From Lachnospiraceae bacterium (GTDB lineage Bacteria > Bacillota > Clostridia > Lachnospirales > Lachnospiraceae), in the NCBI GenBank assembly GCA_017935565.1, contig JAGBHK010000022.1:124001-188000 (forward strand): 64,000 nt of DNA. The letters are read 5' to 3'. This document shows positions 42,562-52,078 of the stretch, piece after piece; the stretch's first letter is position 1, and every line of letters begins with the position of its first letter. A model generated the notes under the pieces. It was given only the letters and a program-made list of their open reading frames with translations. It did no database searches and was not told the origin of the DNA. The position numbers and the translations under genes were made by a program.

Positions 42562-43704
42562 TTGCTTGAGATAGGAATAAATGAAGTTGAAGCAGCTGCA
42601 AAGATTATAGTTATTGGTGTAGGTGGCGCCGGTAATAACGCCGTTAACAGAATGGTTGACGAGGGGATATCAGGAGTAGAATTTATTGGTATTAATACTG
42701 ATAAGCAGGCTCTTAAGTTATGTAAGGCACCAACAGTATTCCAGATTGGTGAAAAACTTACAAAGGGTCTTGGTGCAGGAGCACAGCCAGAGGTTGGTGA
42801 AAAGGCTGCAGAAGAGAATATAGAAGAGATTAAAGAAATGTTATCCGGAGCCGACATGGTATTTGTTACATGCGGTATGGGTGGCGGTACAGGTACTGGT
42901 GCAGCACCTGTAGTTGCTAAACTTGCTAAAGAAAAGGGCATCCTTACAGTAGGTGTTGTTACAAAGCCTTTTAGATTTGAAGCAAAGACACGTATGAATA
43001 ATGCGATAACAGGTATCGAAAAGCTTAAAGAGAATGTAGATACACTTATCGTTATTCCAAATGATAAATTACTTGAAATTGTTGATAGAAGAACATCTAT
43101 GCCAGATGCATTGAAGAAGGCTGATGAAGTTTTACAGCAGGCAGTACAGGGTATTACAGACCTTATTAATGTTCCTGCACTTATTAACCTTGACTTTGCT
43201 GACGTTAAGACTGTTATGACAGACAGAGGTGTTGCTCATATCGGTATCGGTTCAGCTAAGGGTGATGATAAGGCTGCAGAAGCAGTTAAGATTGCTGTTA
43301 CTAGCCCACTTCTTGAGACAACTATCGCAGGTGCTGAACAGATTATCATCAATATTTCTGGTGATATCGGACTTGTGGAAGCTGATGAAGCTGCTACATA
43401 TGTACAGCAGATGGCTGGCGACCAGGCTAATATTATCTTTGGTGTAAGATATGATGAAAATATGGTTGATGAGTGTGTAATCACAGTTATTGCTACTGGA
43501 CTTGAATCAGCAGCAGCTCCATTTGGACAGGCTAAGGCATTTAATTATCAGCCTACAGGTTCTGTTATGAATTTAAATGGTGCAAAGCCACAGGCTACTG
43601 CAACTACACAGGCTAAACCTATTAGTTTCAATACTACACCAGTAGAGAGCAGAGTACAGGAAAAGAATATTGTTGTTCCTGAATTCTTACAGAGAAACAG
43701 ATAA
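42562..43704 (+). CDS. ftsZ: Cell division GTPase FtsZ
   Basis: The 380-residue tubulin-like GTPase polymerises into the division ring. The tubulin signature [13 protein letters not shown], the T1 loop [13 protein letters not shown] and the C-terminal tail [10 protein letters not shown] that binds membrane tethers are present. The start is TTG 42562 behind GAAGGAGG; the frame continues upstream to another TTG without a ribosome site. It closes the division cluster and is followed by a terminator. Confidence 0.97.
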   Translation: MLEIGINEVEAAAKIIVIGVGGAGNNAVNRMVDEGISGVEFIGINTDKQALKLCKAPTVFQIGEKLTKGLGAGAQPEVGEKAAEENIEEIKEMLSGADMVFVTCGMGGGTGTGAAPVVAKLAKEKGILTVGVVTKPFRFEAKTRMNNAITGIEKLKENVDTLIVIPNDKLLEIVDRRTSMPDALKKADEVLQQAVQGITDLINVPALINLDFADVKTVMTDRGVAHIGIGSAKGDDKAAEAVKIAVTSPLLETTIAGAEQIIINISGDIGLVEADEAATYVQQMAGDQANIIFGVRYDENMVDECVITVIATGLESAAAPFGQAKAFNYQPTGSVMNLNGAKPQATATTQAKPISFNTTPVESRVQEKNIVVPEFLQRNR

Positions 43705-43734
43705 TATATAATAATTGAATATATTTTAGCATTT

Positions 43735-43772
43735 AACGCAAGTAGGATTGATTAAATCTTACTTGCGTTTTT
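43735..43772 (+). terminator. Terminator after ftsZ
   Basis: AACGCAAGTAGGATT (43735-43749) pairs with the segment ending ACTTGCGTT (43761-43769), followed by a short T run. It separates the division cluster from the sporulation operon. Confidence 0.82.
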
Positions 43773-43853
43773 ACATATCTTTTACAATTTATTTATATAA
43801 TCTATATGCAATGTTTATATCATAAATATAGTAAAATTATAAAGGAGGTTATA

Positions 43854-44708
43854 GTGAATTATGTTGTATATCTGGATGTTTTCTTAATAATAAATACTTT
43901 TATGGATTTTCTTATTTTAGTTATTGCTAAAAGCCTTATAAAACCACGAACCACAATTAATAGATGCATTCTTGGTGCTGTTTTAGGTGGAGTTATGTCA
44001 GTAATTGCATTGCTTATACCTTTCAAAATAATTTGGCTTAGATTTATCACTTCATACATTTTTATTTGCCTAATTATGTGCAAGATTGCGTTTAAAACAA
44101 AAGGAATTAGAAATAATGTAAGAAATATGTGTATTGTGTACATTGTAACATTTTCAATTGGTGGAGCAATGAATGCACTGTATTATTACACGACATTTGG
44201 ATTGGTTGTAAATAGGATATTGTCTGGATATTATGTGAATACATTAAATGTGATTAGATTTATTTCCATTGCGCTTATTACATATTTAATTACCGAGTTT
44301 TTGCTGAAAGTTTTTATGAAAAATAAAGCAAGTAATACAAGGTTGTTTCAAACAAGAATATGGATTAAAGAAAAATATGTTGATATTGTCGCATTATTGG
44401 ATACGGGGAATTTATTGTGTGAACCAATATCGGGACGTAAGGTACATGTAATAGAATATGAGGCTGTTAAAGATATTATTGAAAAGGAAAATGGGTTTTA
44501 CAGAGTGATTCCATATAATTCCGTAGGAAATTCTAAGGGATTGCTTAATGCAATTGAAGTTGACTTAATAGAGGTGGAAAATGAGGGAAATCTGCCTTTG
44601 AAATTAGAAAAACAGATAATTGCATTGTATGATAAAAAACTCGCTTCAGATGGCAAATTTGAGGGATTATTACATAGTAGTATAAAGGAGAGTATAAATG
44701 GTTATTAA
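43854..44708 (+). CDS. spoIIGA: Sporulation sigma-E processing protease SpoIIGA
   Basis: The 284-residue protein has five N-terminal membrane segments (residues 3-155) and a C-terminal aspartic-protease domain with [10 protein letters not shown] (Asp183). It acts at the sporulation septum to remove the pro-sequence of SigE, encoded next. Start GTG 43854 is behind AAAGGAGG. The gene overlaps sigE by 11 bases. The protein is a strong marker of an endospore-forming lineage. Confidence 0.93.
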   Translation: MNYVVYLDVFLIINTFMDFLILVIAKSLIKPRTTINRCILGAVLGGVMSVIALLIPFKIIWLRFITSYIFICLIMCKIAFKTKGIRNNVRNMCIVYIVTFSIGGAMNALYYYTTFGLVVNRILSGYYVNTLNVIRFISIALITYLITEFLLKVFMKNKASNTRLFQTRIWIKEKYVDIVALLDTGNLLCEPISGRKVHVIEYEAVKDIIEKENGFYRVIPYNSVGNSKGLLNAIEVDLIEVENEGNLPLKLEKQIIALYDKKLASDGKFEGLLHSSIKESINGY

Positions 44709-45438
44709 AGTTTCAATGAATAAAGGTTTATCGTTTAAGATGATACCTACAATTAAAAGTATTATTTTTGGAAATCAAAATGATGTACATTACATAGGTG
44801 GAAGTGAGGTTTTACCGGCACCGTTAGAACCTTATGAGGAAGCTTGTGCGATTGAAGGCTTAGGCACTGAAGATGATGGTGAGGCCAGGTCTATTTTGAT
44901 TGAACATAATTTAAGGTTAGTAGTGTATATTGCAAAGAAATTTGACAATACAGGAGTTGGAGTGGAGGATTTGATATCCATAGGAACAATTGGTCTTATT
45001 AAATCCATCAATACATATAACAAGGATAAGAATATTAAACTTGCAACATATGCTTCAAGATGTATTGAAAATGAGATATTAATGTATTTGAGAAAGAATA
45101 GTAAAGCAAGGATGGAGGTTTCAATTGATGAACCTCTTAATGTGGATTGGGATGGAAATGAATTACTTTTATCAGATATATTGGGTACAGATGAAGATGT
45201 TGTATATAAAAATATAGAAGATGAGGCTGAAATTAAACTTTTAAAAAGAGCTATTGAAAAATTATCTGGCAGAGAAAGACAGATTGTGGAACTTAGATAT
45301 GGAATTAATACACCGTCAGGTGAGGAAATGACTCAAAAGGACGTTGCAAATCTTTTGGGAATTTCACAGTCATATATTTCCAGATTAGAGAAAAAGATAA
45401 TAAAAAGGTTAAAAAAGGAAATTGTAAGATTTGAATAA
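44698..45438 (+). CDS. sigE: RNA polymerase sigma-E (pro-form)
   Basis: The 246-residue mother-cell sigma factor has a pro-sequence of about 30 residues ([20 protein letters not shown]) ahead of region 2 ([35 protein letters not shown]) and region 4 ([18 protein letters not shown]). It is made inactive and cut by SpoIIGA. ATG 44698 follows AAAGGAG within spoIIGA, so both are co-translated. Confidence 0.95.
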   Translation: MVIKVSMNKGLSFKMIPTIKSIIFGNQNDVHYIGGSEVLPAPLEPYEEACAIEGLGTEDDGEARSILIEHNLRLVVYIAKKFDNTGVGVEDLISIGTIGLIKSINTYNKDKNIKLATYASRCIENEILMYLRKNSKARMEVSIDEPLNVDWDGNELLLSDILGTDEDVVYKNIEDEAEIKLLKRAIEKLSGRERQIVELRYGINTPSGEEMTQKDVANLLGISQSYISRLEKKIIKRLKKEIVRFE

Positions 45439-45507
45439 AAACCACTAGATATGTGAATCATTTTATTGAAGAAAATAAAAGATAAAGTGATAGCATTGGA
45501 GGTTTTT

Positions 45508-46284
45508 ATGGCTCTCTATAAAGTTGAAATATGCGGCGTTAATACAAATAAACTGCCGATTTTAACGGAGGAGGAAAAAGAGGAACTTTTTGACAGAATA
45601 GAGAAAGGTGACAAAGAGGCAAGAGATTTATTTATTCAAGGTAATTTAAGACTTGTTTTAAGCATAATTCAAAGATTTAATAACAGTAACGAGGATGCAT
45701 CGGATTTGTTTCAAATCGGCTGCATAGGCCTTATTAAGGCTTTGGATAATTTTGATAGGTCGTTAAATGTAAAATTTAGTACGTATGCTGTTCCCATGAT
45801 CATCGGTGAACTTAAAAGGCATTTAAGAGATTATAATACTATTAGGGTTTCCCGTTCTTTGAAGGATATTGCTTACAAGGCAATATATGCAAGGGAAAAA
45901 ATGATAAAGGAAAATCAAAAGGAGCCAAATATAGATGAAATTGCTAAGGCCATTGAAGTGCCAAAGGAAGATGTAGTTGTAGCTTTAGATGCAATTCAAA
46001 CACCGATGTCTTTGTATGAACCTGTTTATACAGAAGGTGGGGATACATTGTATGTAATGGACCAGATTAGCGATAAGAAAAATAAGGAAGAAAATTGGAT
46101 AGAACAATTATCTTTAAAACAGGCTCTTGATAAATTGTCTGATAGAGAGCGAAATATAGTCGAATTGAGATTTTTTAGAGGGAAAACACAAATGGAAGTG
46201 GCTGATGAAATTGGTATAAGTCAGGCTCAGGTCAGCAGACTTGAGAAAAATGCATTGAAAAATATGAAGTATTATATGGAGTGA
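45508..46284 (+). CDS. sigG: RNA polymerase sigma-G
   Basis: The 258-residue forespore sigma factor begins YKVEICGVNTNKLPILTEEE, the characteristic SigG N-terminus. Regions 2 (GNLRLVLSIIQRFNNS ... CIGLIKALDNF), 3 and 4 (MEVADEIGISQAQVSRLEKN) follow. Start ATG 45508 is behind TTGGAGG; the frame continues upstream to a TTG without a good site. It follows sigE by 69 bases as in many spore formers. Confidence 0.95.
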   Translation: MALYKVEICGVNTNKLPILTEEEKEELFDRIEKGDKEARDLFIQGNLRLVLSIIQRFNNSNEDASDLFQIGCIGLIKALDNFDRSLNVKFSTYAVPMIIGELKRHLRDYNTIRVSRSLKDIAYKAIYAREKMIKENQKEPNIDEIAKAIEVPKEDVVVALDAIQTPMSLYEPVYTEGGDTLYVMDQISDKKNKEENWIEQLSLKQALDKLSDRERNIVELRFFRGKTQMEVADEIGISQAQVSRLEKNALKNMKYYME

Positions 46285-46288
46285 TAAT

Positions 46289-46609
46289 TTGAGAAATCAT
46301 AATGAAACTAATACTGTCAGAATATGTGGATTAAAAACTAAGGAAGTAATCAACGAGTGTAGTTGCAAAAGACTAGGATTTATATGTGATGTGGATATAG
46401 ATATTTGTTCTGGTTGTATTTGCAACATAATAGTGCCAGGCCCTGCGAAATTTTGCGGGGCCTTTGGTAGAGAAGGAGAGTACGTAATTCCCTATAAGTG
46501 TATAAAAAGCATAGGAGAGGACATTGTCATTGTAAACATTGATGAAAATAATTTCTTACATAAAATAAATACAAGAGATAAAATGAAGGATATGTTTTTT
46601 GATTTTTAA
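46289..46609 (+). CDS. YlmC/YmxH-family sporulation protein (PRC-barrel)
   Basis: The 106-residue protein shows the YlmC/YmxH form: a start VRICGLKTKEVINECSCKRLGFICDVDIDI, then a PRC-barrel-like strand set and YVIPYKCIKSIGEDIVIV. The family is conserved in spore formers near sigG; its role is not established. The start codon is TTG 46289 with GGAG lying in the sigG stop region. It overlaps no gene and is followed by the large palindrome at 46622. Confidence 0.82.
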   Translation: MRNHNETNTVRICGLKTKEVINECSCKRLGFICDVDIDICSGCICNIIVPGPAKFCGAFGREGEYVIPYKCIKSIGEDIVIVNIDENNFLHKINTRDKMKDMFFDF

Positions 46610-46621
46610 TTTTCCAATCGA

Positions 46622-46718
46622 TGCAAGATTATAAATGTAACTTCGCAATACACACTGTTTGAGTAGGCGAAGCCTACGAGTTTGTGTATGCGGAGTTTAA
46701 TATCATTATAATCTTGCA
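46622..46718. repeat. Long three-part palindrome (REP/MITE-like or structured RNA)
   Basis: Three nested inverted pairs are seen: TGCAAGATTATAA (46622-46634) with 46706-46718, exact; ACTTCGCAATACACAC (46640-46655) with the segment TGTGTATGCGGAGT (46683-46696), nearly exact; and GTAGGC-GAA-GCCTAC at the tip (46663-46677). The 97-base unit could fold as one long hairpin on either strand. No T tract follows, so it is not an ordinary terminator. It lies in the 281-base gap between the YlmC-like gene and nrdR. Confidence 0.75.
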
Positions 46719-46890
46719 GTGATTAGGAAAATAATAATCTTTTAGTAATACGGTAGTGTCAGTCAAACGCATAAAAATCTGTTACTCATAATAAAAACAT
46801 TTCATATTTCTATCAAAGGTTAAAACACTTGACCAAATTTATTATTTTGTATAGAATATAGGTATATTTGTATAACTGGAGGATGAAGAA

Positions 46891-47343
46891 GTGAAGTGTC
46901 CGTTTTGTGGAAAAGAAAATACCAGAGTTATTGACTCAAGACCTGCAGAAGATAATAGTGCTATTAGAAGAAGAAGACAGTGTGATAAATGTGAAAAAAG
47001 ATTCACTACATATGAAAAGGTTGAAAGCATTCCTATAATGGTTGTAAAAAAAGGAAATGTTAGAGAAGCCTATGATAGAGACAAGATTGCTAAGGGTGTT
47101 TTGCGTTCATGCCATAAGAGACCTGTATCAAGAGATGAGATATCTAAATTGGTTGATGAGATTGAAACAGCTATATTTAATCTTGAAGAAAAGGAAATTT
47201 CAAGTAATACAATCGGTGAGATTGTTATGGACAAAATGAAAGATTTTGATTCGGTTGCATATGTTAGATTTGCTTCCGTGTATAGAGAATTCAAGGATGT
47301 TAACACATTCATGGATGAAATTAAAAAAATATTAGATAAATAG
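46891..47343 (+). CDS. nrdR: Transcriptional repressor NrdR
   Basis: The 150-residue protein has the N-terminal zinc ribbon CPFCGKEN ... CDKCEKRF and an ATP-cone domain (VVKKGNVREAYDRDKIAKGVL). It represses ribonucleotide reductase genes according to nucleotide level. Start GTG 46891 follows GGAGGATGAAG. No nrd gene is in the window, so it acts elsewhere in the genome. Confidence 0.95.
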   Translation: MKCPFCGKENTRVIDSRPAEDNSAIRRRRQCDKCEKRFTTYEKVESIPIMVVKKGNVREAYDRDKIAKGVLRSCHKRPVSRDEISKLVDEIETAIFNLEEKEISSNTIGEIVMDKMKDFDSVAYVRFASVYREFKDVNTFMDEIKKILDK

Positions 47344-47350
47344 GTGAAGT

Positions 47351-47863
47351 ATGTTAAAGAAATTCTATCCTAAAAAGTACGTTAAAAGCACATATTCAAT
47401 CAATTTTGAAAAATGCTATGAAAAGGGCATGAGAGGTGTTCTTTTCGATATTGATAACACATTGGTGCCTCATGGTGAACCAGCTGATGATAAAGCGATT
47501 GCTTTATTTAAAAGACTTGATGAGATTGGTTTTAATTATTGTCTTATCTCGAATAATAAGGAGCCTAGAATTACTCCATTTGCCGAGGCTGTAGGAGCAA
47601 AGAATTATATCTGTGATGCTCATAAGCCTATGGTGAAGTCATATAAGAAAGCTATGGAACTTATGGGAACCAACGAGAGCAATTCGATGTTTGTTGGTGA
47701 CCAGATTTTCACAGATGTATATGGTGCAAATAGAGCAGGAATGTATACGATTCTAGTAAAACCTATACATCCAAAAGAAGAGATACAGATTGTGCTGAAG
47801 AGATATTTGGAAAAGATTGTATTGAAATCTTATCTGAATGCTAAAAAGAAGAAAAAAGTGTAA
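47351..47863 (+). CDS. yqeG: HAD-superfamily phosphatase, YqeG family
   Basis: The 170-residue protein has HAD motif I GVLFDIDNTLVPHG, motif II ISNNKEPR, motif III around AHKPMVKSYKKA and motif IV FVGDQIFTDVYGANR. Family members are class IIIA phosphatases of unknown substrate, widespread in Firmicutes. It starts 7 bases after nrdR and ends before a strong terminator shared with the convergent ABC transporter. Confidence 0.9.
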   Translation: MLKKFYPKKYVKSTYSINFEKCYEKGMRGVLFDIDNTLVPHGEPADDKAIALFKRLDEIGFNYCLISNNKEPRITPFAEAVGAKNYICDAHKPMVKSYKKAMELMGTNESNSMFVGDQIFTDVYGANRAGMYTILVKPIHPKEEIQIVLKRYLEKIVLKSYLNAKKKKKV

Positions 47864-47868
47864 AATTT

Positions 47869-47893
47869 AAGCCCCCAGTGCGACTGGGGGCTT
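47869..47893. terminator. Bidirectional terminator AAGCCCCCAGT
   Basis: AAGCCCCCAGT (47869-47879) pairs exactly with 47883-47893 around GCG. It lies between the convergent yqeG and minus-strand permease genes. Confidence 0.88.
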
Positions 47894-47904
47894 TGGTTTA
47901 TCCC

Positions 47905-50049
47905 TTATTCATATGTGTTATATACTTTCTCAAAAAGACTTGCGATTGACATTGCATCTGTAAAGAAATATGTGGACAGACGATTATATGAGTTATTGAT
48001 GGTATAATTTCCGTCAATAAATACAATGTGTGAAGAATCTTCATAGTCAGTACGTTCTTTGATAAGAGTAATGATTCCGTTGATTTCGTCTTTCATTTGT
48101 TCTTCAAAATCAATGCCTGTATAATATGGATAGAAGCGATGTGTATATTCTAATTCGCCGCTTTTGATATTATAAACCATAAAATTGAGATGACAATATA
48201 TATCATCAGTAGTATAATCGTTTAAGTTTGAATAAATATCACATACTTTATCTAAAGAATCAGATTGTTTAGTTGCCTTTTTATCAAGGATTTCAAACAT
48301 CGTTTCTAATGTTTTAGGTGTTGATTTGTTTAAATAAATATCAATGCGATATTCGGCACTATCTACGTAGGTTGTTGCATAAAAACTCATAGCATTATTA
48401 GAATCATAATTGTGATTATTCAATACAGTTTCTAATTCATTCATAGGTAAATCTTTGATTTCATCATTGAGTACATCCGTTATTTCTTGTAATTCATCTG
48501 ATGTGAATAGGCAATTATTTTCATATACATAATAATTTTTTGGTAAAGAATAACGAATTTCTTTATATTCTTCGTTTGAATGCATAAGTTCACATAATTC
48601 CTGATATTCACTTTCGGTTAGGTGAATTATTCTTTCGGCTTTGTTTAAAAATTGGTTAAATTCAATGGTTACTTGGTAAAGTTCACCTTTAGAGTGATAA
48701 TATTCATATAAGCGATAAAATTGATAATTATCTGATTGGTAAGCTTCTTTGAAGCGCTCTAGTTCTTCGTTGTACTGTTCTGTAACAAAATCTATTATTT
48801 TTTCATCATTATATTTGATTTTCGAAGTTACATAATCATAGTAATAGTCTTCATCATAATGATTAAAATCATTATAATAACCGTATTCGCTGCCACCATT
48901 TTTTATTTTTACATAAGAAATTTTAGAGGCATTAGGCTCATAATTTAAAATATTATTTTCTGAAACCTTGAGTGCAACTACAACTAATATACACAAAATA
49001 GCAACAATCGGTATGCTCTTTAAAACATTTAAAAGGTTTTTTGCCTTTTTAGTTGTCAACATTTCGTATATTGTCATTGCGCATATTGTAACGAAAATGT
49101 AAATAAGTAATTCCATTATTACATATGTATCAATTTCATCCATTTCGTAATTATATAGTGAAAGTGCGATAAAAATTGATGAAACAAAACCTATGCATGT
49201 TCTAATTGCATGATGAGCAAATGGATTATTCAATGAGTTTTCAGCTTGTTCACTGCGTCTTCTGTTAAACATTAATATTGCTAATACATAATAGATTGCA
49301 GCGAGCACAAATGTATATAGTGTTGGAATGCCAATTGCAAAAATTGAATCTTCTTCATAAGCTAAAAGCCAATATATTTGGTTCCAAACAAGGTTTATTG
49401 AGTTGGAAAAAATACCAAAATCAGCATTCATTGGTAATAATATATCAAAGTTTGAAGTGATACATTCTGAAATAAGTGCAATTACAAATCTTGGTCCAAT
49501 AAGCAATACTAAAGTAAATACAAAACTTGTAAAAGTAGTACCTGTCATTGCGCATGCTAATAACATAATAGATAATGTCAATAATGTACATACAAAAATA
49601 TTGAGCATATATGTAAGTATAGGTAAAAATATAACTTTAATATATTTGTGAGCAAATAAAAATGCAATTGTAGGTACTGCGGTTGCAATTATGAGAAGTA
49701 CAACTGAAGCGGCTAATATCGCAAGCGAATATGTAACAAATAGGCAAATTCTTTTCTGTGGAATAGCGTGGTAAAAATCACTGGCATTTCTCTTAGTTAA
49801 GAATTTGAACAGTTTGATTGTGAAAACAGGTATCGCAATAGCATATATAATATGTAAATGTCCATAGGCATCTGCTGCTGAAATATAGTCAATTGTTGGA
49901 GTGTATTGGTATGATTTTATGCTCTCTGCAATAAGTACAAATACTGTGATTCCAGCAATACCCAAAAGCACACCTAAACACAAGAAAAACTGTATTCTTA
50001 TTTGTTTTAAAGCTTCTTTAAAAAGTTTAAAATTAAATATATTTTTCAT
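47905..50049 (-). CDS. ABC transporter permease (ABC-2-like), 714 residues
   Basis: The protein has about six membrane segments in residues 15-265 and more in 285-365, then a long strand- and helix-rich extracytoplasmic C-terminal domain (about 370-714) rich in Tyr, Asp and Glu. It is the membrane part of a transporter with the ATPase upstream, one base away, and with a GntR regulator ahead of that. Such trios are common in Clostridia and often respond to envelope stress. The substrate is not evident. Confidence 0.75.
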   Translation of the reverse strand: MKNIFNFKLFKEALKQIRIQFFLCLGVLLGIAGITVFVLIAESIKSYQYTPTIDYISAADAYGHLHIIYAIAIPVFTIKLFKFLTKRNASDFYHAIPQKRICLFVTYSLAILAASVVLLIIATAVPTIAFLFAHKYIKVIFLPILTYMLNIFVCTLLTLSIMLLACAMTGTTFTSFVFTLVLLIGPRFVIALISECITSNFDILLPMNADFGIFSNSINLVWNQIYWLLAYEEDSIFAIGIPTLYTFVLAAIYYVLAILMFNRRRSEQAENSLNNPFAHHAIRTCIGFVSSIFIALSLYNYEMDEIDTYVIMELLIYIFVTICAMTIYEMLTTKKAKNLLNVLKSIPIVAILCILVVVALKVSENNILNYEPNASKISYVKIKNGGSEYGYYNDFNHYDEDYYYDYVTSKIKYNDEKIIDFVTEQYNEELERFKEAYQSDNYQFYRLYEYYHSKGELYQVTIEFNQFLNKAERIIHLTESEYQELCELMHSNEEYKEIRYSLPKNYYVYENNCLFTSDELQEITDVLNDEIKDLPMNELETVLNNHNYDSNNAMSFYATTYVDSAEYRIDIYLNKSTPKTLETMFEILDKKATKQSDSLDKVCDIYSNLNDYTTDDIYCHLNFMVYNIKSGELEYTHRFYPYYTGIDFEEQMKDEINGIITLIKERTDYEDSSHIVFIDGNYTINNSYNRLSTYFFTDAMSIASLFEKVYNTYE

Positions 50050-50050
50050 C

Positions 50051-50959
50051 TTATTCCTCCCCCTTTAATATATTGCTAAAGTCGTAACCTAAAGCTTCCA
50101 TTTCGTATGTAAACACTTCCTCAAGTGTAAGTGGAAGCATATCAAGTAAAACAGGGTTTAATTGCTTTAACAGTTCATGGGTTTCATCCTTGTCGCCCTT
50201 AATAATCATGCTGGCAACAGAACCAACTTTTTTAAATTTTGTGTACTGAATGTTGCTAAACAATGATTCGTCAAATTCTCTTGCAAAACCAATCTGAACT
50301 TTGAATCGCTCTGTTTTTAAATTATCCACATCATTTTCTAATACAAGACCACCCTTGTGAAGTAGGGCTAATTGGTCACAAATATCTTCAAGTTCACGGA
50401 GTGAGTGTGAAGTTATAATAACAGTTGTGTTTTTCTCAATAACATCCTGACAAATAAGGCTTTTCACAAGACTTCTCATAATTGGGTCGAGACCGTCAAA
50501 TGTTTCGTCAAAGAATAAATAATCAGTTCTGCATGATAATGCAAGAATGATTGCAGCCTGACGTTTCATACCCTTTGAAAATGTATTGATAGATCTTTTT
50601 GGGTTCAACTGAAAAGCTTCGGTCAAAGTTTTACATCTTTCCATATCGAAGTTTTCGTAAACAGAAGCATATAATTCTGCCATTCTGTTAATAGAAGCTT
50701 CTGGAAGGAAGTATAATTCATCAGGTACGTAAGCAAATTTCTTTTTTGCTTCAGGATTATCATATACAGGTAAATCATCTATAGTGATTGTTCCGTTGTC
50801 TGGTCTGTATACGCCGGTTATCATTCGTAAAAATGTAGATTTACCAGCGCCATTGGAGCCAACAAGACCATATATGCAGCCTTTTTTTATTTGACATGTA
50901 ATATCATCTACAGCAGTAAATTTACCAAATTTTTTGGTAAGATTTTTTGCATCTATCAT
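50051..50959 (-). CDS. ABC transporter ATP-binding protein
   Basis: The 302-residue ATPase has Walker A GSNGAGKSTFL, signature TFSKGMKRQA, a Walker B YLFFDETFDGLD with Thr in place of Pro after the Glu, and switch His in TSHSLRELED. Start ATG 50959 lies 9 bases after AAAGGAG; an ATG 21 bases upstream overlaps the regulator stop but has no site. It pairs with the permease that follows. The group is the YtrB-like type commonly linked to GntR regulators. Confidence 0.88.
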   Translation of the reverse strand: MIDAKNLTKKFGKFTAVDDITCQIKKGCIYGLVGSNGAGKSTFLRMITGVYRPDNGTITIDDLPVYDNPEAKKKFAYVPDELYFLPEASINRMAELYASVYENFDMERCKTLTEAFQLNPKRSINTFSKGMKRQAAIILALSCRTDYLFFDETFDGLDPIMRSLVKSLICQDVIEKNTTVIITSHSLRELEDICDQLALLHKGGLVLENDVDNLKTERFKVQIGFAREFDESLFSNIQYTKFKKVGSVASMIIKGDKDETHELLKQLNPVLLDMLPLTLEEVFTYEMEALGYDFSNILKGEE

Positions 50960-50976
50960 ATTAAAATACTCCTTTC

Positions 50977-51342
50977 TCATTTGGAATAGACAATGTTAAT
51001 ATTGTCTATAACCTCATCTTTTGGCACACCTGCCAATTTTAATTCGGTGGCAATCTCAATAAGTTCGTCCATACGTCCGTGTTTGGCCTTACTTAAGGTC
51101 TCTTTTGCGTTTTCAGCAATGAAACATCCCTTGCCAGGAACAGAATAAACCAGTCCGCGCCTGTCTAATTCAATAATGGCTTTCTGTATAGTGTTTGGAT
51201 TAACAGATAAAGTTACAGAAAGATTACGAACAGAAGGTAACTGTGAATTTGGTTCCAAAAGACCAGTTAAGATATAACTCTCAACCTGCTCAACAAGTTG
51301 TTCATAAACAGGAACCCTTGATAGTGGGTCGATTTGAAACAT
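50977..51342 (-). CDS. GntR-family repressor, YtrA type
   Basis: The 121-residue protein starts at ATG 51342 behind AAAGGGG; a longer frame to 51417 has no site. It has a winged helix of the GntR class (PVYEQLVEQVESYILTG ... LPSVRNLSVTLSVNPNTIQKA) and a short helical C-terminus with no ligand-binding domain, which defines the YtrA group. It overlaps the ATPase frame region and is the first gene of the operon. The palindrome at 51404 is its likely operator. Confidence 0.9.
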   Translation of the reverse strand: MFQIDPLSRVPVYEQLVEQVESYILTGLLEPNSQLPSVRNLSVTLSVNPNTIQKAIIELDRRGLVYSVPGKGCFIAENAKETLSKAKHGRMDELIEIATELKLAGVPKDEVIDNINIVYSK

Positions 51343-51403
51343 TAAAACATCCCCTTTCTTATGCTTTTTATAAAACATGTATAAATTGTATTCATGAAAC
51401 AAT

Positions 51404-51430
51404 AACTGTACTATCACAACTAGTACAGTT
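51404..51430. promoter_or_regulatory. Operator of the GntR-ABC operon
   Basis: AACTGTACTA (51404-51413) and TAGTACAGTT (51421-51430) form a perfect 10-bp inverted repeat with a 7-base spacer. On the minus strand TTGACA (51457-51462) lies upstream as -35, putting the operator over or just after the -10 region. This fits autorepression by the YtrA-type regulator. Confidence 0.72.
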
Positions 51431-51535
51431 ATAATGGTAATATAATTTTAATGATATGTCAAGGATATTTTTAAATATTTTGTTAATACTATGATTTGTA
51501 GGAAACTACGACTATATATTAAGGAGGAAAATAAA

Positions 51536-51853
51536 ATGCCTATATTAGAATGTAGTGTAAAAACATGTACTCACAATGCTGATAATAAATGTCAGCTTGA
51601 CAGTATCAAAATTGAAGGAAGAAGTGCTGAATCAACAGACGGAACATTATGTTCAAGTTTTAAATTACGCAAAGGTGATTCTTTCTCTAATAAGTGCGAA
51701 TGTTCACCATCTGAAAGAAGTGAAATTGTGTGTGAAGCAGTAAAATGCACATACAATGCTGATTTAAAATGTCATGCACAGAGCATTGATGTATGTGGTA
51801 GAAATGCTTGTGTAAGCGGTGAAACAGAGTGCGCTACTTTTAAATGTAAGTAG
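51536..51853 (+). CDS. DUF1540 protein, two Cys-rich repeats
   Basis: The 105-residue protein starts at ATG 51536 behind AAGGAGG. It has two copies of a Cys motif: CSVKTCTHNADNKCQLDSI and CEAVKCTYNADLKCHAQSI, each with a later Cys (GTLCSSF, ETECATF). The pattern defines DUF1540, small putative metal-binding proteins of Clostridia whose function is not known. It is a single gene between the GntR operon (divergent) and the infC leader. Confidence 0.85.
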   Translation: MPILECSVKTCTHNADNKCQLDSIKIEGRSAESTDGTLCSSFKLRKGDSFSNKCECSPSERSEIVCEAVKCTYNADLKCHAQSIDVCGRNACVSGETECATFKCK

Positions 51854-51890
51854 TTCCACAAAAAAATGAAAAAGTTTTTTTGAAAAATGC

Positions 51891-51919
51891 TTGACGTGGG
51901 ATGGATATTATGATAAGAT
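51891..51919 (+). promoter_or_regulatory. SigA-type promoter of infC-rpmI-rplT
   Basis: TTGACG (51891-51896), a 17-base spacer and TAAGAT (51914-51919). It starts a leader of about 150 bases before infC. Confidence 0.75.
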
Positions 51920-51937
51920 AACGGAGTTGTTAAGGAA

Positions 51938-52045
51938 GCAGAGTATCCACTCTCACCCAAGCATACATAGATGACTTGGTGTTTAATATTGAATTTGATT
52001 GCTTTGGAAGGCGATTTTTATTTGATGTGTGGATAGTTTCTGTTC
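51938..52045 (+). ncRNA. Structured infC leader (L20-type autoregulatory candidate)
   Basis: Segments GCAGAGTATCCAC (near 51939) and GTGGATAGTTTCTG (near 52029) can pair over a long range, and CACCCAAG / CTTGGTG (near 51956 and 51977) forms an inner hairpin. In Firmicutes the infC-rpmI-rplT leader is bound by L20 and causes early termination. The match is structural in outline only. Confidence 0.55.
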
Positions 52046-52078
52046 ATACATTATTTTTTTATTTGGAGGTGTGCTACC

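Noticed and set aside
42489-42941. Minus-strand open frame opposite ftsZ
   Set aside because: Shadow of the strongly supported ftsZ frame, with no ribosome site.
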